A DNA stretch of 64,000 nt. Origin: Lentzea waywayandensis (GTDB taxonomy: Bacteria; Actinomycetota; Actinomycetes; Mycobacteriales; Pseudonocardiaceae). Below the pieces are notes generated by a model, which saw only the letters and a list, made by a program, of their open reading frames with translations, did no database searches and had not been told where the DNA came from. A program made the translations under genes and the position numbers. The stretch spans positions 124,001-188,000 of the forward strand of contig NZ_FOYL01000007.1 of assembly GCF_900115955.1 (NCBI RefSeq). The letters run 5' to 3'. This document shows, piece by piece, positions 1 to 8,832 of the stretch (its first letter is position 1; every line of letters starts with the position of its first letter).

Positions 1-649
1 GCAGCGGGACTCGGACTGGGTCGCCGGACAGCGCCTTCATGACATCGCCGTCGGGGACCGGGTAGAGGTAGGCCTCGGTATAGGTGCGCAGGGCGATGAC
101 GGAGCCGTCGGGTGTGGAGGCGGCTCCGGTCACGAGGCGCGAGTCGAGGGTGCCTTCCAGGGGGCCGCCCGGGGTGTCCGTCGTCGACAGCGACACGCGC
201 GCGACCTGCTCCAACGGCACCGATATATCAGTTCGGAGCGGGGCCGTCGGGCGATATACCAGCGCGGAACCGAGGGGTTCCTTGGTGATGATGTACGGCG
301 TGCCGGACTTGTCGATGAGCAACGCCTCGGCGTCGTGCTTGCCGTCCGGATAGGTGACGCGGAACCGCTCCACGGCGCCCGAGGGCGAGACCTTGTGCAG
401 GGCGACCGTGGTGCGGGACTTGTTGTTGTCGCCGGTGTCGGACGCCCAGAGGGTGCCGTCCGGCGTCATCGCGAGGTCTTCGACGTCGTAGGGGTCGACG
501 GGCGCGGTGATCGTGCGCGTCACCACGCAGTCACGGCCCATGACCTGGATGCGCAGCGTGCCGTTGTCGCTGTCGCTGACGGCGAAGAACTGCTTGCCGT
601 CGGACGTGAGCCCGGAAAGCTCCTGCATGGCTACCGGGCACACGTCCAC
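1..649 (-). CDS. Beta-propeller-like protein of unknown function (3' end outside window)
   Basis: The reverse strand is open from the start region to base 1, so the C-terminus is missing. Visible segments include CPVAMQELSGLTSDGKQFF, DPYDVEDLAMTPDGTLWASD, TGDNNKSRTTVALHKV and YPDGKHDAEALLIDKSG, the repeated blade pattern of a calcium-type beta-propeller, as in esterase-like or SMP-30-like proteins. No signal peptide is visible in the part I can read. The start is uncertain: GTG at 649, ATG at 628 and a TTG at 667 overlapping the hflX stop are all possible, and none has a clear ribosome binding site. It lies directly downstream of hflX on the same strand and is probably co-transcribed. Two ATA-rich motifs (220-231 and 251-262) lie inside it. 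Confidence 0.6.
   Translation of the reverse strand, partial: MDVCPVAMQELSGLTSDGKQFFAVSDSDNGTLRIQVMGRDCVVTRTITAPVDPYDVEDLAMTPDGTLWASDTGDNNKSRTTVALHKVSPSGAVERFRVTYPDGKHDAEALLIDKSGTPYIITKEPLGSALVYRPTAPLRTDISVPLEQVARVSLSTTDTPGGPLEGTLDSRLVTGAASTPDGSVIALRTYTEAYLYPVPDGDVMKALSGDPVRVPL
220..262. repeat. Pair of GATATATC-family motifs inside a CDS
   Basis: CCGATATATCAG (220-231) and GCGATATACCAG (251-262) lie 31 bases apart centre to centre. They bring rare ATA codons into a GC-rich reading frame. They belong to the dispersed family described in the findings. Confidence 0.6.
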
Positions 650-663
650 GGGTGGAGGCGGGA

Positions 664-2124
664 TCAAGCAGGCGTCCCGTTCGTCGCGAACTCCTCGAGC
701 GCGTTGGCGAGGTCCGGGCGCACGCGGGCGCTGAGCAGCGTGCCCGACTCCGTGTGCTTCTCAGACAGGATCTCGCCGTCGCGGTGCACGCGAGCGACGA
801 CCTCGCCGCGCGCGTACGGCACGAGGGCCTCGACCACGACCTCGGGACGGGGCATCAGCTCGGCGATGCGGACCCGCAGTTCCTCGATGCCGAGGCCCGA
901 GTGCGCCGACACGAACGACGCGTCCGGGAACAGGTGCCGCAACCGGGCCATGCCCAGGTCGCCGACCGCGTCGATCTTGTTCACGACGAGCAGCTCACGC
1001 GGCATCGGCGTGTCGGTCTTGTCGTTGATCTCGGAGAGAACCTCGCGCACGGCCTTGACCTGCTTCTCCGGCATGCCGTCGGAGCCGTCGACCACGTGCA
1101 CGAGCAGATCGGACTGGCCGACCTCCTCGAGCGTGGAGCGGAACGCCTCGACCAGCTGGTGCGGCAGGTGCCGGACGAAGCCGACCGTGTCCGTCAGCGT
1201 GTACGGCAGGCCTTCCGGCGTCAGCGCGCGGCGCGTCGTCGGGTCGAGGGTGGCGAACAGCGCGTCCTCCACCAGGACACCGGCGCCCGTCAGCGCGTTG
1301 AGCAGCGACGACTTGCCCGCGTTCGTGTAGCCCGCGATGGCGATGCTCGGGATCTCGTTCGCCGTGCGGCGGCCCCGCTTGGTCTCGCGGATGACGCCGA
1401 TCGCGGCGATCTCACGACGCAGCTTGGAGATGCGCGCGCGGATCCGGCGGCGGTCGGTCTCGATCTTGGTCTCACCGGGACCGCGCAGACCCACACCGCC
1501 GTTGCCGCCACCGGCACGACCACCGGCCTGCCGCGACAACGTCTCACCCCAGCCGCGCAGGCGCGGCATCAGGTACTGCAGCTGGGCCAGCTCGACCTGC
1601 GCCTTGCCCTCCTTGGACCGCGCGTGCTGCGCGAAGATGTCCAGGATGAGCGCGGTGCGGTCGATGACCTTGACCTTGAGCTTCTCCTCCAGCTGACGCA
1701 GCTGGCCAGGCGAGAGCTCGCCGTCGCAGATCACCGTGTCCGCGCCGGTCGACTGCACGACGTCACGCAGCTCGGAGACCTTGCCGGAGCCGATGTACGT
1801 CGCGGCGTCCGGCTTGTCACGACGCTGCACGACGCCTTCGAGCACCTCGGAACCGGCGGTCTCGGCGAGGCGGGCGAGCTCGGCCATCGAGGCGTCGGAG
1901 TCCGCGGCCGTGCCCTCGGTCCACACCCCGACGAGCACGACCCGCTCCAGGCGGAGCTGCCGGTACTCGACCTCGGTGATGTCCTCGAGCTCGGTGGACA
2001 GTCCCGCGACACGGCGCAAAGCGGCGCGCTCGACGCGTTCGTAGTCACCTGTGGAGAAGTCGTCCTCTTCCCAGGTGGCGTCGAACTCCGGGTCGAACTC
2101 TGTGCTCTGGATGTTTTCCGTCAT
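664..2124 (-). CDS. hflX: GTPase HflX
   Basis: Ribosome-associated GTPase of 486 residues that binds the 50S subunit and, in characterised bacteria, splits stalled or stressed 70S ribosomes. The N-terminal HflX domain (VYIGSGKV-like segment TYIGSGKVSELRD, and the glycine-rich GGRAGGGNGGVGLRGPGETK) precedes a G domain with P-loop GYTNAGKSSLLN, switch DTVGFVRHLPHQLVEAF and NKID. The ATG at 2124 (MTENIQSTEF) was chosen over longer upstream extensions because those are arginine-rich and unlike the family. The winged-helix gene ends 25 bases upstream on the same strand. The order hflX, dapF, miaA is the one seen in mycobacteria. Confidence 0.95.
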   Translation of the reverse strand: MTENIQSTEFDPEFDATWEEDDFSTGDYERVERAALRRVAGLSTELEDITEVEYRQLRLERVVLVGVWTEGTAADSDASMAELARLAETAGSEVLEGVVQRRDKPDAATYIGSGKVSELRDVVQSTGADTVICDGELSPGQLRQLEEKLKVKVIDRTALILDIFAQHARSKEGKAQVELAQLQYLMPRLRGWGETLSRQAGGRAGGGNGGVGLRGPGETKIETDRRRIRARISKLRREIAAIGVIRETKRGRRTANEIPSIAIAGYTNAGKSSLLNALTGAGVLVEDALFATLDPTTRRALTPEGLPYTLTDTVGFVRHLPHQLVEAFRSTLEEVGQSDLLVHVVDGSDGMPEKQVKAVREVLSEINDKTDTPMPRELLVVNKIDAVGDLGMARLRHLFPDASFVSAHSGLGIEELRVRIAELMPRPEVVVEALVPYARGEVVARVHRDGEILSEKHTESGTLLSARVRPDLANALEEFATNGTPA

Positions 2125-2149
2125 TTGCCCTTCATCGTCCCACGGACAG

Positions 2150-2656
2150 TTAGTCCCCCGGATACACCGCGAGGTAGATCGCCACACGGGGAACATCCGG
2201 CTTGACCGGTTGCGCGGCCAGCTCATCCATCAACGACGCGAGCCGCTGCTTTAGTTCCTCGGGGTCGACGGTGACGACCAGACGGCTCTGATCCACGTCA
2301 CTGAGCCCGATGTCGGCAACCTCGCCGAGGAAAGCGTGCAACATCGCTTCGCCGACGGCGACTGCATTTTCGCTGTTGTCGAGCTCCCAGGACAGCCCTG
2401 TCGACCGATAGGGGATCTCTTTCGCTCCCCGGTTGCCCGCACGGGGCGGCATCGCCTCCAGGAATCCGGCGGCGACGAGCTTGCGCACGTGGTGCAGCGT
2501 CGTGGCCGGGTCCCTGCCCAGCCGCTGGGCCAGCTCCTTGTTGGTGAGCGGGCGGTCGAACGTCATGCGGATCATCCGCAGCCGCAGGTCAGAGCTCAGA
2601 GCCGCGGCTTCGTCGCTCGTCGCGGGACGTCGCTTCCGGGAGAGGGGCACGAGCAC
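2150..2656 (-). CDS. Winged-helix (ArsR-like) transcriptional regulator
   Basis: Predicted DNA-binding regulator of 168 residues. An N-terminal winged helix (LRMIRMTFDRPLTNKELAQR followed by GRDPATTLHHVRKLVAAGFL) has the pattern of the ArsR/HTH_20 group; the C-terminal half (ELDNSENAVAVGEAMLHAFL to the end) is probably a ligand-sensing or dimerisation region. No metal-binding cysteine pair is present, so a metal sensor is unlikely. It is transcribed divergently from an MFS exporter across a 48-base gap containing a perfect 8+8 inverted repeat, so it probably represses itself and the exporter. GTG at 2656 or 2650 are equally possible starts. hflX follows 25 bases downstream. Confidence 0.85.
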   Translation of the reverse strand: MLVPLSRKRRPATSDEAAALSSDLRLRMIRMTFDRPLTNKELAQRLGRDPATTLHHVRKLVAAGFLEAMPPRAGNRGAKEIPYRSTGLSWELDNSENAVAVGEAMLHAFLGEVADIGLSDVDQSRLVVTVDPEELKQRLASLMDELAAQPVKPDVPRVAIYLAVYPGD

Positions 2657-2662
2657 AGTCTA

Positions 2663-2686
2663 AGTGATTGACAGTTTCCAATCACT
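2663..2686. promoter_or_regulatory. Inverted-repeat operator between winged-helix regulator and MFS exporter
   Basis: AGTGATTG, an 8-base spacer, then CAATCACT form a perfect inverted repeat. It begins 7 bases upstream of the regulator start and ends 19 bases before the MFS start. Its position and symmetry suit a dimeric winged-helix repressor controlling both genes. Confidence 0.65.
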
Positions 2687-2704
2687 CAGCGCAGACTTCC
2701 CGGC

Positions 2705-3946
2705 ATGGCGCTTTGGGGGCACCCCGACTTCCGCAGGCTCTGGACCGGCGACACGATCAGCCAGTTCGGCGCGACCGTCGGCATGACGGTCATCCCGCTG
2801 CTCGCGGCGGGCGTGCTGGACGCGACACCGTTCGAGATGGGCCTGCTCGCCGCGGCGAGCACCATGGCGTTCCTCGTGATCGGCCTTCCCGCGGGCGTGT
2901 GGGTCGACCGGATGCGCCGCAAACCGCTGATGATCGCGATGGACGTCGTCCGCGCCGCACTGATGCTGAGCGTGCCGATCGCGTGGTGGCTGGGCCTGCT
3001 CGGCCTGACGCAGCTGATCGTGGTGAGCCTCGCGGTGGGCGTCTGCACGGTGTTCTTCGACGTCGCCTACCAGTCGTACCTGCCCTCCCTCGTCGGACGC
3101 GGCCAGCTCGTCGAGGGCAACTCGAAACTCCAGGCCAGCCTGTCGGTCGCGGAGGTGTCGGGACCCGCCATCGGTGGCTACGCGGCCCAGTTCCTGGGCG
3201 CGGCCAACAGCGTCCTCGCCACCGGCCTGGGCTACCTGAGCTCGGCGTTCTTCCTGGTCAGGATCAAGACGGTGGAGCCGGCGCCCGAACGTCACCCCGA
3301 CCCGCACCTGCGCCGCGAGATCATGGAGGGGCTGCGGTTCGTCTTCGGCAACGTCACGCTGCGCATGATCGTGGCCTGCACGGGCACCTCGAACTTCTTC
3401 CACGGCATCCAGAACGCCGTGTTCATCCTCTTCCTGCTGCAGACGGTGAACCTGAGCGAGGGAACCGCGGGCCTGGTGCTCAGCGCGGGCGGTGTCGGCG
3501 GTGTGCTCGGCGCGGCGTTCGCCTACCGGATCGGCCTGCTCGTCGGGCAGGCCAGGATGATCTGGCTCATCCCGGTCCTGACCTGGCCCTTCACCCTGAC
3601 ACTGCCGTTCATCTCGGACGGCTGGGGTCTGGTGCTCCCGATGGCCTGTCTGGCGGTGACCTCGTTCGGGATCGTCGTCTACAACGTCGGCCAGGTGAGC
3701 TACCGCCAGTCGATCTGCCCCGACCACCTGCTGGGCCGGATGAACGCCTCGATCCGCTGGGTGGTCTGGGGCGCGACGCCGCTGGGCGCGCTGCTGGGCG
3801 GAGTGCTCGGCTCGTGGATCGGGATCGTGCCGACGATGTGGGTGTCGCTCGTCGGCTCGGTGGCCGGGATGGTGTGGCTGCTGCTCTCGCCGTTGCGCTC
3901 TATGCGGGACCTGCCGGCCACGTCTAGCGTCGAGGCCCATGGCTGA
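2705..3946 (+). CDS. MFS efflux transporter (MFS_3/EntS-like)
   Basis: Integral membrane transporter of 413 residues with about twelve hydrophobic segments. The N-terminus FRRLWTGDTISQFGATVGMT and the loop GLPAGVWVDRMRRKPLMIAMD (split here between helices 2 and 3) are typical of the MFS_3 subfamily that includes the EntS siderophore exporter and many actinobacterial drug exporters. Substrate is unknown. It is divergent from the winged-helix regulator, probably its repressor, and overlaps the next gene by 8 bases, so exporter and SMP-30 protein are likely co-translated. Confidence 0.88.
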   Translation: MALWGHPDFRRLWTGDTISQFGATVGMTVIPLLAAGVLDATPFEMGLLAAASTMAFLVIGLPAGVWVDRMRRKPLMIAMDVVRAALMLSVPIAWWLGLLGLTQLIVVSLAVGVCTVFFDVAYQSYLPSLVGRGQLVEGNSKLQASLSVAEVSGPAIGGYAAQFLGAANSVLATGLGYLSSAFFLVRIKTVEPAPERHPDPHLRREIMEGLRFVFGNVTLRMIVACTGTSNFFHGIQNAVFILFLLQTVNLSEGTAGLVLSAGGVGGVLGAAFAYRIGLLVGQARMIWLIPVLTWPFTLTLPFISDGWGLVLPMACLAVTSFGIVVYNVGQVSYRQSICPDHLLGRMNASIRWVVWGATPLGALLGGVLGSWIGIVPTMWVSLVGSVAGMVWLLLSPLRSMRDLPATSSVEAHG

Positions 3947-4820
3947 TACCTCGGTGCTGCGGGACGGTCTCCACTTCGGCGAAGGACCGCGACGCGGTCC
4001 TGACGGTCGCCTCTACTACTCCGACTTCTACGCGGGCGAAGTGCACGCCCTCGACCTCACGACGGGCGACGACGAGGTCGTCGTCGCCTTCGACGGCCAG
4101 CCCTCCGGCCTCGGCTGGCTGCCCGACGGACGCATGCTCGTCGTGTCGATGCTCGACCGGACCGTGCGCCGCCTGGAAGGCGATGACCTGGTCCTGCACG
4201 CCGATATATCGGACATCGCGACCTTCCACGCCAACGACATGCTCGTCGACTCCGAGGGCCGCGCGTACGTCGGCAACTTCGGCTTCGACCTGCACGGCCT
4301 GATCGACGACGTCGGCATCGCACGACTGCTCGAACCCAACTTCGAACCGCCGGGCGCCGCGCTCGCGCTCGTCCAGCCCGACGGGTCCGTCAGCGTCGCC
4401 GCCGAGGACCTCAAGTTCCCGAACGGCATGGCGCTGCTGCCCGACCCGACGGGCGAGTCCGAGAGCGGCAACATCCTGGTCGTCGCCGAGACCGTTGCAT
4501 TCAAGCTCACTTCGTTTTCGGTCGACCGAAACGGATCGTTGCAAGACCGCAGGGTGTGGGCCGACGTGAAGGAGTTCGGGATCGCGCCGGACGGGATCGC
4601 GGGCGACGGGGACGGCGTCTGGGTGGCTGCCGCGTTGCAGCCCGCGGCGTTCCGGGTGACCGAGGGCGGCAAGATCACCAACAAGGTGGAGACGACGCAG
4701 ACGTGCTTCGCCGTCGCGGTCGTCGGCGACAACCTCGTCTGCCTGACCGCGCCCGACTCGAACCCGAGCGTCGTCAGGCCCGACCGGCTCGGGAAGATCG
4801 AGATCTACCCGCTCGCCTGA
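3939..4820 (+). CDS. SMP-30/gluconolactonase/LRE-like protein
   Basis: Six-bladed beta-propeller of 293 residues from the SMP-30 family, whose members are metal-dependent lactonases or esterases. Family features are LHFGEGPRRGPDGRLYYSD near the N-terminus (the Glu is a metal ligand), FHANDMLVDSEGRAYVGNFG in the middle, DLKFPNGMALLPD (metal-binding Asn) and APDGIAGDGDGVWVAA. No signal peptide, so it is cytoplasmic. Its ATG lies inside the end of the MFS gene, so it shares that operon; substrate is not predictable. A GATATATC motif at 4201-4212 encodes the Asp-Ile-Ser segment of residues 88-90. Its stop is followed immediately by another copy of the motif. Confidence 0.88.
   Translation: MADTSVLRDGLHFGEGPRRGPDGRLYYSDFYAGEVHALDLTTGDDEVVVAFDGQPSGLGWLPDGRMLVVSMLDRTVRRLEGDDLVLHADISDIATFHANDMLVDSEGRAYVGNFGFDLHGLIDDVGIARLLEPNFEPPGAALALVQPDGSVSVAAEDLKFPNGMALLPDPTGESESGNILVVAETVAFKLTSFSVDRNGSLQDRRVWADVKEFGIAPDGIAGDGDGVWVAAALQPAAFRVTEGGKITNKVETTQTCFAVAVVGDNLVCLTAPDSNPSVVRPDRLGKIEIYPLA
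4201..4212. repeat. GATATATC-family motif inside SMP-30 CDS
   Basis: Perfect 12-base palindrome CCGATATATCGG within the coding sequence of the SMP-30 protein. Confidence 0.65.
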
Positions 4821-4835
4821 TATCCGATATATCGG
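4819..4835. repeat. GATATATC-family motif filling a convergent gap
   Basis: GATATCCGATATATCGG begins in the SMP-30 stop codon and ends one base before the dapF stop, so it fills the whole 15-base gap between two convergent genes. The extended left half GATATCC is shared with copies at 56241 and, on the reverse strand, 60605-60621. Confidence 0.65.
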
Positions 4836-5639
4836 TTAAGCGAGGGCGTCCCACCAGGACTTGTCGAGCTCGCCGCGGGCGACGAGCACGGCAGGTCCGG
4901 TGAGGGTCGACGTCGTCGGCTCGATGGTGACGGACACCTGGCCGCCGAGGACGTCGACGGTCGCCGAGCCCGTCGTCCTGCCCTGGCCCGCGAGCCAGGA
5001 GGCGACGGACGCGACGGTGCCGGTGCCGCACGAGCGGGTCTCGCCGACGCCTCGCTCGTAGACGCGCATGCGCAGCGCGTCGGCACCGATGACGTTGATC
5101 AGTTCGACGTTCACGCCGTGCGGGAACATCACCGGGTCGAAGCCGGGCGGCACGGTGAGGTCGAAGTCCTCGACCGGGACCTCGGTGACGCACGCGAGGT
5201 GCGGGTTGCCGACGTCCACCGCGAACCCGCCGATGCCGGTGCCGTCGACCGCGGCGATGGACGTGCCGGTCACCCGTGCGGGGCCCATGTCGTTCGTGAC
5301 GGAGCCGTCCGGGTGCGTGGTGACCGTGCGGTCTCCCGCGCGCGTGCCCACGACGAACGAGCCCTGCGGCTGGTGGCCCGCGTCGACCAGGTAGCGCGCG
5401 AAGACGCGCAGGCCGTTGCCGCACATCTCGGCGATGGAGCCGTCGGCGTTGCGGTAGTCCATGAACCACTTGCCCTCGGAACCACCAGAGCGCACGACGC
5501 GCAGCACGCCGTCGGCGCCCAGGCCGCGCTGCCGGTCGCACAGCGCCTGCACGCGGGCGACGGTCAGGTCCAACGCGTCATCGAGGTCGGGCAGGACGAC
5601 GAAGTCGTTCTCCGTGCCGTGCCCCTTCACGAACTCCAC
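4836..5639 (-). CDS. dapF: Diaminopimelate epimerase
   Basis: Converts LL- to meso-diaminopimelate, the peptidoglycan cross-linking residue and lysine precursor. 267 residues, a normal length. The N-terminus [18 protein letters not shown] is characteristic; the two catalytic cysteines are in [13 protein letters not shown] and [12 protein letters not shown], one in each mirrored half. Pyridoxal-independent, cytoplasmic. The start overlaps the end of miaA by 13 bases, so the two are translationally coupled. Confidence 0.97.
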   Translation of the reverse strand: MEFVKGHGTENDFVVLPDLDDALDLTVARVQALCDRQRGLGADGVLRVVRSGGSEGKWFMDYRNADGSIAEMCGNGLRVFARYLVDAGHQPQGSFVVGTRAGDRTVTTHPDGSVTNDMGPARVTGTSIAAVDGTGIGGFAVDVGNPHLACVTEVPVEDFDLTVPPGFDPVMFPHGVNVELINVIGADALRMRVYERGVGETRSCGTGTVASVASWLAGQGRTTGSATVDVLGGQVSVTIEPTTSTLTGPAVLVARGELDKSWWDALA

Positions 5640-6535
5640 GGGACAAGGTTACCGGCGGCCTCCAAAAGATCCGGCTGAGCACCGTCGAGCCAGGTGATGC
5701 GCTGGTCACGCCGGAACCACGACCGCTGCCGGCGCACGAACCGGCGGGTGGCGCGCTTGGTCTCCTCCGCGGCGAAGTCGATCGTGCAGGCTCCGTCCAT
5801 TGCGGACAGCACCTGCTGGTAGCCCAGTGCGCGCGACGCGGTCTTGCCGTCGCGCAGGCCGAGCCGGACCAGGGCGCGCACCTCGTCCTCCAGACCGGAG
5901 GCGAACATCGCGTCCACGCGCTGGTCGACGCGGCCGTCCAGTTCGGACACCTCGCGGTCGACGCCGATCTGGACGGTGCCGTAGCGGGCGGGGCCGGGTT
6001 TGGGGAGGTTCGCCGAGAACGGTTGTCCCGTCAGCTCGATGACCTCCAGCGCGCGCACGATGCGGCGGCCGTTGGACGGCAGGATCGCGATCGCGGCGGC
6101 CGGGTCGAGCTCCTGAAGGCGCCGGTGCAACGCCTCCGAGCCCGCCGACGCCAGCTCCGCCTCGAAACGCAGGCGCACGGCGTCGTCGGTGCCGGGGAAC
6201 TTCAGGTCGTCCAGCACGGCCTGCACGTAGAGCCCCGAACCGCCGACGAGGATCGGCGGACGCCCGGCGGCGAGCAGTTCCTCGATGACGGCCCGCGTCT
6301 CGCGCTGGTAGGCGGCCACCGACGCGGTCTCGGTGACGGACAGGACGTCGAAGAGGTGGTGCGGCACGCCACGGCGTTCCGCGAGAGGCATCTTCGCGGT
6401 GCCGATGTCCATGCCGCGGTAGAGCTGCATGGCGTCGGCGTTGACGACCTCTCCCCCGAACCGCTCCGCGAGCGCGACGGCGAGGTCGGACTTGCCGGTC
6501 GCGGTGGGGCCGACAACAGCGATTGGGGTGATCAC
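5627..6535 (-). CDS. miaA: tRNA dimethylallyltransferase
   Basis: Adds the dimethylallyl group to adenosine 37 of tRNAs reading UNN codons, giving i6A37, the substrate of MiaB encoded nearby. 302 residues. P-loop [20 protein letters not shown], then [33 protein letters not shown], and a C-terminal [12 protein letters not shown] basic motif. The start is the GTG at 6535 ([10 protein letters not shown]); the open frame continues upstream but that part overlaps the preceding gene and is not family-like. The GTGA overlap with the upstream dioxygenase-like gene and the 13-base overlap with dapF show one operon. Confidence 0.96.
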   Translation of the reverse strand: MITPIAVVGPTATGKSDLAVALAERFGGEVVNADAMQLYRGMDIGTAKMPLAERRGVPHHLFDVLSVTETASVAAYQRETRAVIEELLAAGRPPILVGGSGLYVQAVLDDLKFPGTDDAVRLRFEAELASAGSEALHRRLQELDPAAAIAILPSNGRRIVRALEVIELTGQPFSANLPKPGPARYGTVQIGVDREVSELDGRVDQRVDAMFASGLEDEVRALVRLGLRDGKTASRALGYQQVLSAMDGACTIDFAAEETKRATRRFVRRQRSWFRRDQRITWLDGAQPDLLEAAGNLVPWSS

Positions 6536-7224
6536 GGGCGCTCCCAGACTGCGACGTGGTAGCCCACGCCGAAAGGTGCGAAGAACTCGGCGCCCAGGCT
6601 GCGCCACGGTCCGGGCACGCCCGCGAGGACCTGCCACGCCGCACGGCCCTGCGCACCCAGCTCGTGGGCGAGGCCGGCGTCGAGACCGAGCAGGCCCTCC
6701 ACGTCGGCGGTGGCCAGCAGAGTGTGGACCAAAGAATCAAAAGGTCCCGAACGCTCGTCGTCGGAACCCGGCGAGCGCGGACCGTGCCGGGTGGAGCCGT
6801 CGCCGAGGAACAAGAGTCCAACGTCCTCAGATTCCGACGACGCGGCGAGTTGTTGTCCAAACGAGACACAGTCGGAAGCAGGCAGGTCAGGCGGCACGAG
6901 TTCGACGCGTGACACCTCGACTCCGCAGTGTTCCCGCAGCCACGCGGTGATTAGCACTGGCAACGGAATCCGGGCATCCGGCGGCAGGTCACCGCCGAGT
7001 GACACAGGTACATCGACCCCATAACCGAGAAAAGTTCCCGACAACGGCGGCAAGTACGTCGAGGGCCCGCTGTCGTCCACGGCAACCGCGACCCACGGAC
7101 CGGGCAGTTTTCCTGCTGCGGCAAGGGTTGCGGCCCGCACGGGCTCGGTTTCTGCGGCGGCTCCCACGACCAGTTCTGGGACCAGAAGAGGTGGGTGCGG
7201 CACCACCGCGGCACGGGTGATCAC
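6532..7224 (-). CDS. Class III extradiol dioxygenase-like protein
   Basis: 230-residue cytoplasmic protein beginning [19 protein letters not shown], which matches the class III extradiol dioxygenase B-subunit/MEMO-like fold found next to miaA in many actinobacteria. The N-terminal HPP sequence and a later [15 protein letters not shown] segment carry histidines, but whether a full metal site exists cannot be judged by eye, and no aromatic catabolism genes are nearby. Probably not an aromatic-ring dioxygenase; function unknown. It is the first gene of the miaA-dapF operon, overlapping miaA by 4 bases (GTGA), and starts with GTG. Confidence 0.75.
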   Translation of the reverse strand: MITRAAVVPHPPLLVPELVVGAAAETEPVRAATLAAAGKLPGPWVAVAVDDSGPSTYLPPLSGTFLGYGVDVPVSLGGDLPPDARIPLPVLITAWLREHCGVEVSRVELVPPDLPASDCVSFGQQLAASSESEDVGLLFLGDGSTRHGPRSPGSDDERSGPFDSLVHTLLATADVEGLLGLDAGLAHELGAQGRAAWQVLAGVPGPWRSLGAEFFAPFGVGYHVAVWERP

Positions 7225-7335
7225 GACCGACGAGGCTACCTATCGTGGACTCCCAGTACCGAGTCGAGCTCTGACCTGTTTGAATGCGCGCGGGGAACTG
7301 GGGACGGGAGACCCTCCAGCGCCCGTATTGCATCG

Positions 7336-7373
7336 GCCCCGCCAACGGCGGGGCGCCCGTGGCAGGCACGGGC
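7336..7373 (+). promoter_or_regulatory. Two adjacent hairpins in the leader of the DUF349 gene
   Basis: GCCCCGCC-AAC-GGCGGGGC (7336-7354) is followed without a gap by GCCCGTG-5-CACGGGC (7355-7373). Both stems are perfect and end 21 bases before the start codon. They could affect mRNA stability or translation; I cannot match them to a known riboswitch. Confidence 0.45.
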
Positions 7374-7394
7374 GTCAGATGGGAGGAACCGGCG

Positions 7395-8744
7395 ATGTCG
7401 GAGCAGGACAGCACACCGGAGGCCGTGGCCGTGACCGCCCCAGTCGCGGACGCAGCCGAGGGTGGGGTCGAGGAAACGCCGAAGGAGACCGCACCGCAGG
7501 CGACGCCTCCGGCCGTCCCCGTGGCGTCGGACCACCCTGACCGCTGGGGGCGCGTGGACGCCGACGGCACCGTGTACGTGAAGACCGAGGACGGCGAACG
7601 CGCTGTCGGGTCGTGGCAGGCCGGTGAGCCGGTCGAGGGCCTCGCGCACTTCGCGCGGCGCTTCGACGACCTGCGCACCGAGGTCGAGCTGCTCGTGTCA
7701 CGGCTCAAGTCCGGCGCCGGCGACCCCAAGCACGCCCTGACCAGCGCGAAGCACGTCAAGGAGCAGCTCGCCGAGGCCGCCGTCGTCGGCGACCTCAAGG
7801 CGCTGGCCGCCCGCGTCGAGCACGTGCTGGTCCAGGCGGAAGCCGGCATGGAGAAGGCGAAGGAGGCCAAGGAGGCCGCCCGAGCCCAGTCCGTGGCGCG
7901 CAAGCAGGCGCTGGTCGACGAGGCCGAGTCGATCGCGAACGAGTCGACCCAGTGGAAGGTCGCGGGCGACCGGCTGCGGCAGATCCTCGACGAGTGGAAG
8001 ACCATTCGCGGCGTCGACCGCAAGACCGACGAGCAGCTGTGGCGCCGGTTCTCGAAGGCGCGCGACGCGTTCAACCGCCGTCGCGGCTCGCACTTCGCGG
8101 ACCTCGACCGCCAGCGTTCGGTGGCGAAGACCTCCAAGCAGTCGCTGGTCGAGGAGGCCGAGAAGCTCGTCGACTCCGACGACTGGGGCACCACGGCCGG
8201 TCGCTACAAGGAGCTGATGGTCGAGTGGAAGGCCGCCGGGCGTGCGCCCAAGGAGGCCGACGACGCGCTGTGGCAGCGGTTCCGGGCCGCGCAGGACGCG
8301 TTCTTCCAGAAGCGCTCTGAGGCGTTCAGCGAGCGGGACGCCGAGTTCTCGGCCAACGCGAAGCTGAAGGAGGAGCTGCTCGCCGAGGCCGAGGGCATCG
8401 ACCCGTCGGGCGACCTCGAGTCGGCGCGCAACGCCCTCTACAAGATCCAGGAGCGCTGGGACGCGATCGGCAAGGTGCCGCGCGAGCGCATCCGCGAGCT
8501 CGAGGGCAAGCTCCGCGCCATCGAGGAGAAGGTCCGCGGCGCGGTCGACGCCCAGTGGCGCCGGTCCGACCCCGAGGCCGAGGCCCGCGTGGCCCAGTTC
8601 CGCGAGCGCGTGGAGCAGTTCGAGGCGCAGGCCGCGAAGGCCCGTGCCGCGGGCGACAAGCGCCGCACCGAGCAGGCCGAGGCGCAGGCCGCCCAGTGGC
8701 GCGAGTGGCTCGCCGCGGCTGAGCAGGCCCTGGCGACCCGATAG
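7395..8744 (+). CDS. DUF349 domain protein (Rv2731-like)
   Basis: 449-residue, highly charged, mostly alpha-helical protein. After an acidic, alanine-rich N-terminus and the segment HPDRWGRVDADGTVYVKTED it contains tandem DUF349 units, recognisable by repeated W(K/R)-x(n)-LWxRFxxAxDAF patterns (EQLWRRFSKARDAFNRRR; DALWQRFRAAQDAFFQKR), ending in a coiled coil rich in Glu, Ala and Arg. Function unproven; members of this family occur next to miaA/miaB in actinobacteria. ATG 7395 was chosen because GGGAGGAACC precedes it at the right distance. It is divergent from the dioxygenase-like gene and followed by a strong terminator. Confidence 0.85.
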   Translation: MSEQDSTPEAVAVTAPVADAAEGGVEETPKETAPQATPPAVPVASDHPDRWGRVDADGTVYVKTEDGERAVGSWQAGEPVEGLAHFARRFDDLRTEVELLVSRLKSGAGDPKHALTSAKHVKEQLAEAAVVGDLKALAARVEHVLVQAEAGMEKAKEAKEAARAQSVARKQALVDEAESIANESTQWKVAGDRLRQILDEWKTIRGVDRKTDEQLWRRFSKARDAFNRRRGSHFADLDRQRSVAKTSKQSLVEEAEKLVDSDDWGTTAGRYKELMVEWKAAGRAPKEADDALWQRFRAAQDAFFQKRSEAFSERDAEFSANAKLKEELLAEAEGIDPSGDLESARNALYKIQERWDAIGKVPRERIRELEGKLRAIEEKVRGAVDAQWRRSDPEAEARVAQFRERVEQFEAQAAKARAAGDKRRTEQAEAQAAQWREWLAAAEQALATR

Positions 8745-8755
8745 GTCAGCAAGAC

Positions 8756-8792
8756 CTGAGGGCCCCTCTCCGCACGGGAGAGGGGCCCTCAG
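8756..8792. terminator. Bidirectional intrinsic terminator
   Basis: A perfect 16-base-pair stem (arms 8756-8771 and 8777-8792, left arm CTGAGGGCCCCTCTCC) with a 5-base loop, followed by a T-rich stretch. It lies between the convergent DUF349 and Rv2732c-like genes. Confidence 0.9.
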
Positions 8793-8832
8793 ACGTTTCT
8801 GGCGGGCAATGCGCCCGTTCACAGCTGTGACG

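Noticed and set aside
2660-3940. 426-residue open frame on the minus strand, opposite the MFS exporter
   Set aside because: It is rich in Arg, His, Asp and Gln with no domain, the usual antisense shadow in high-GC DNA; the plus-strand MFS protein has clear helices and motifs.
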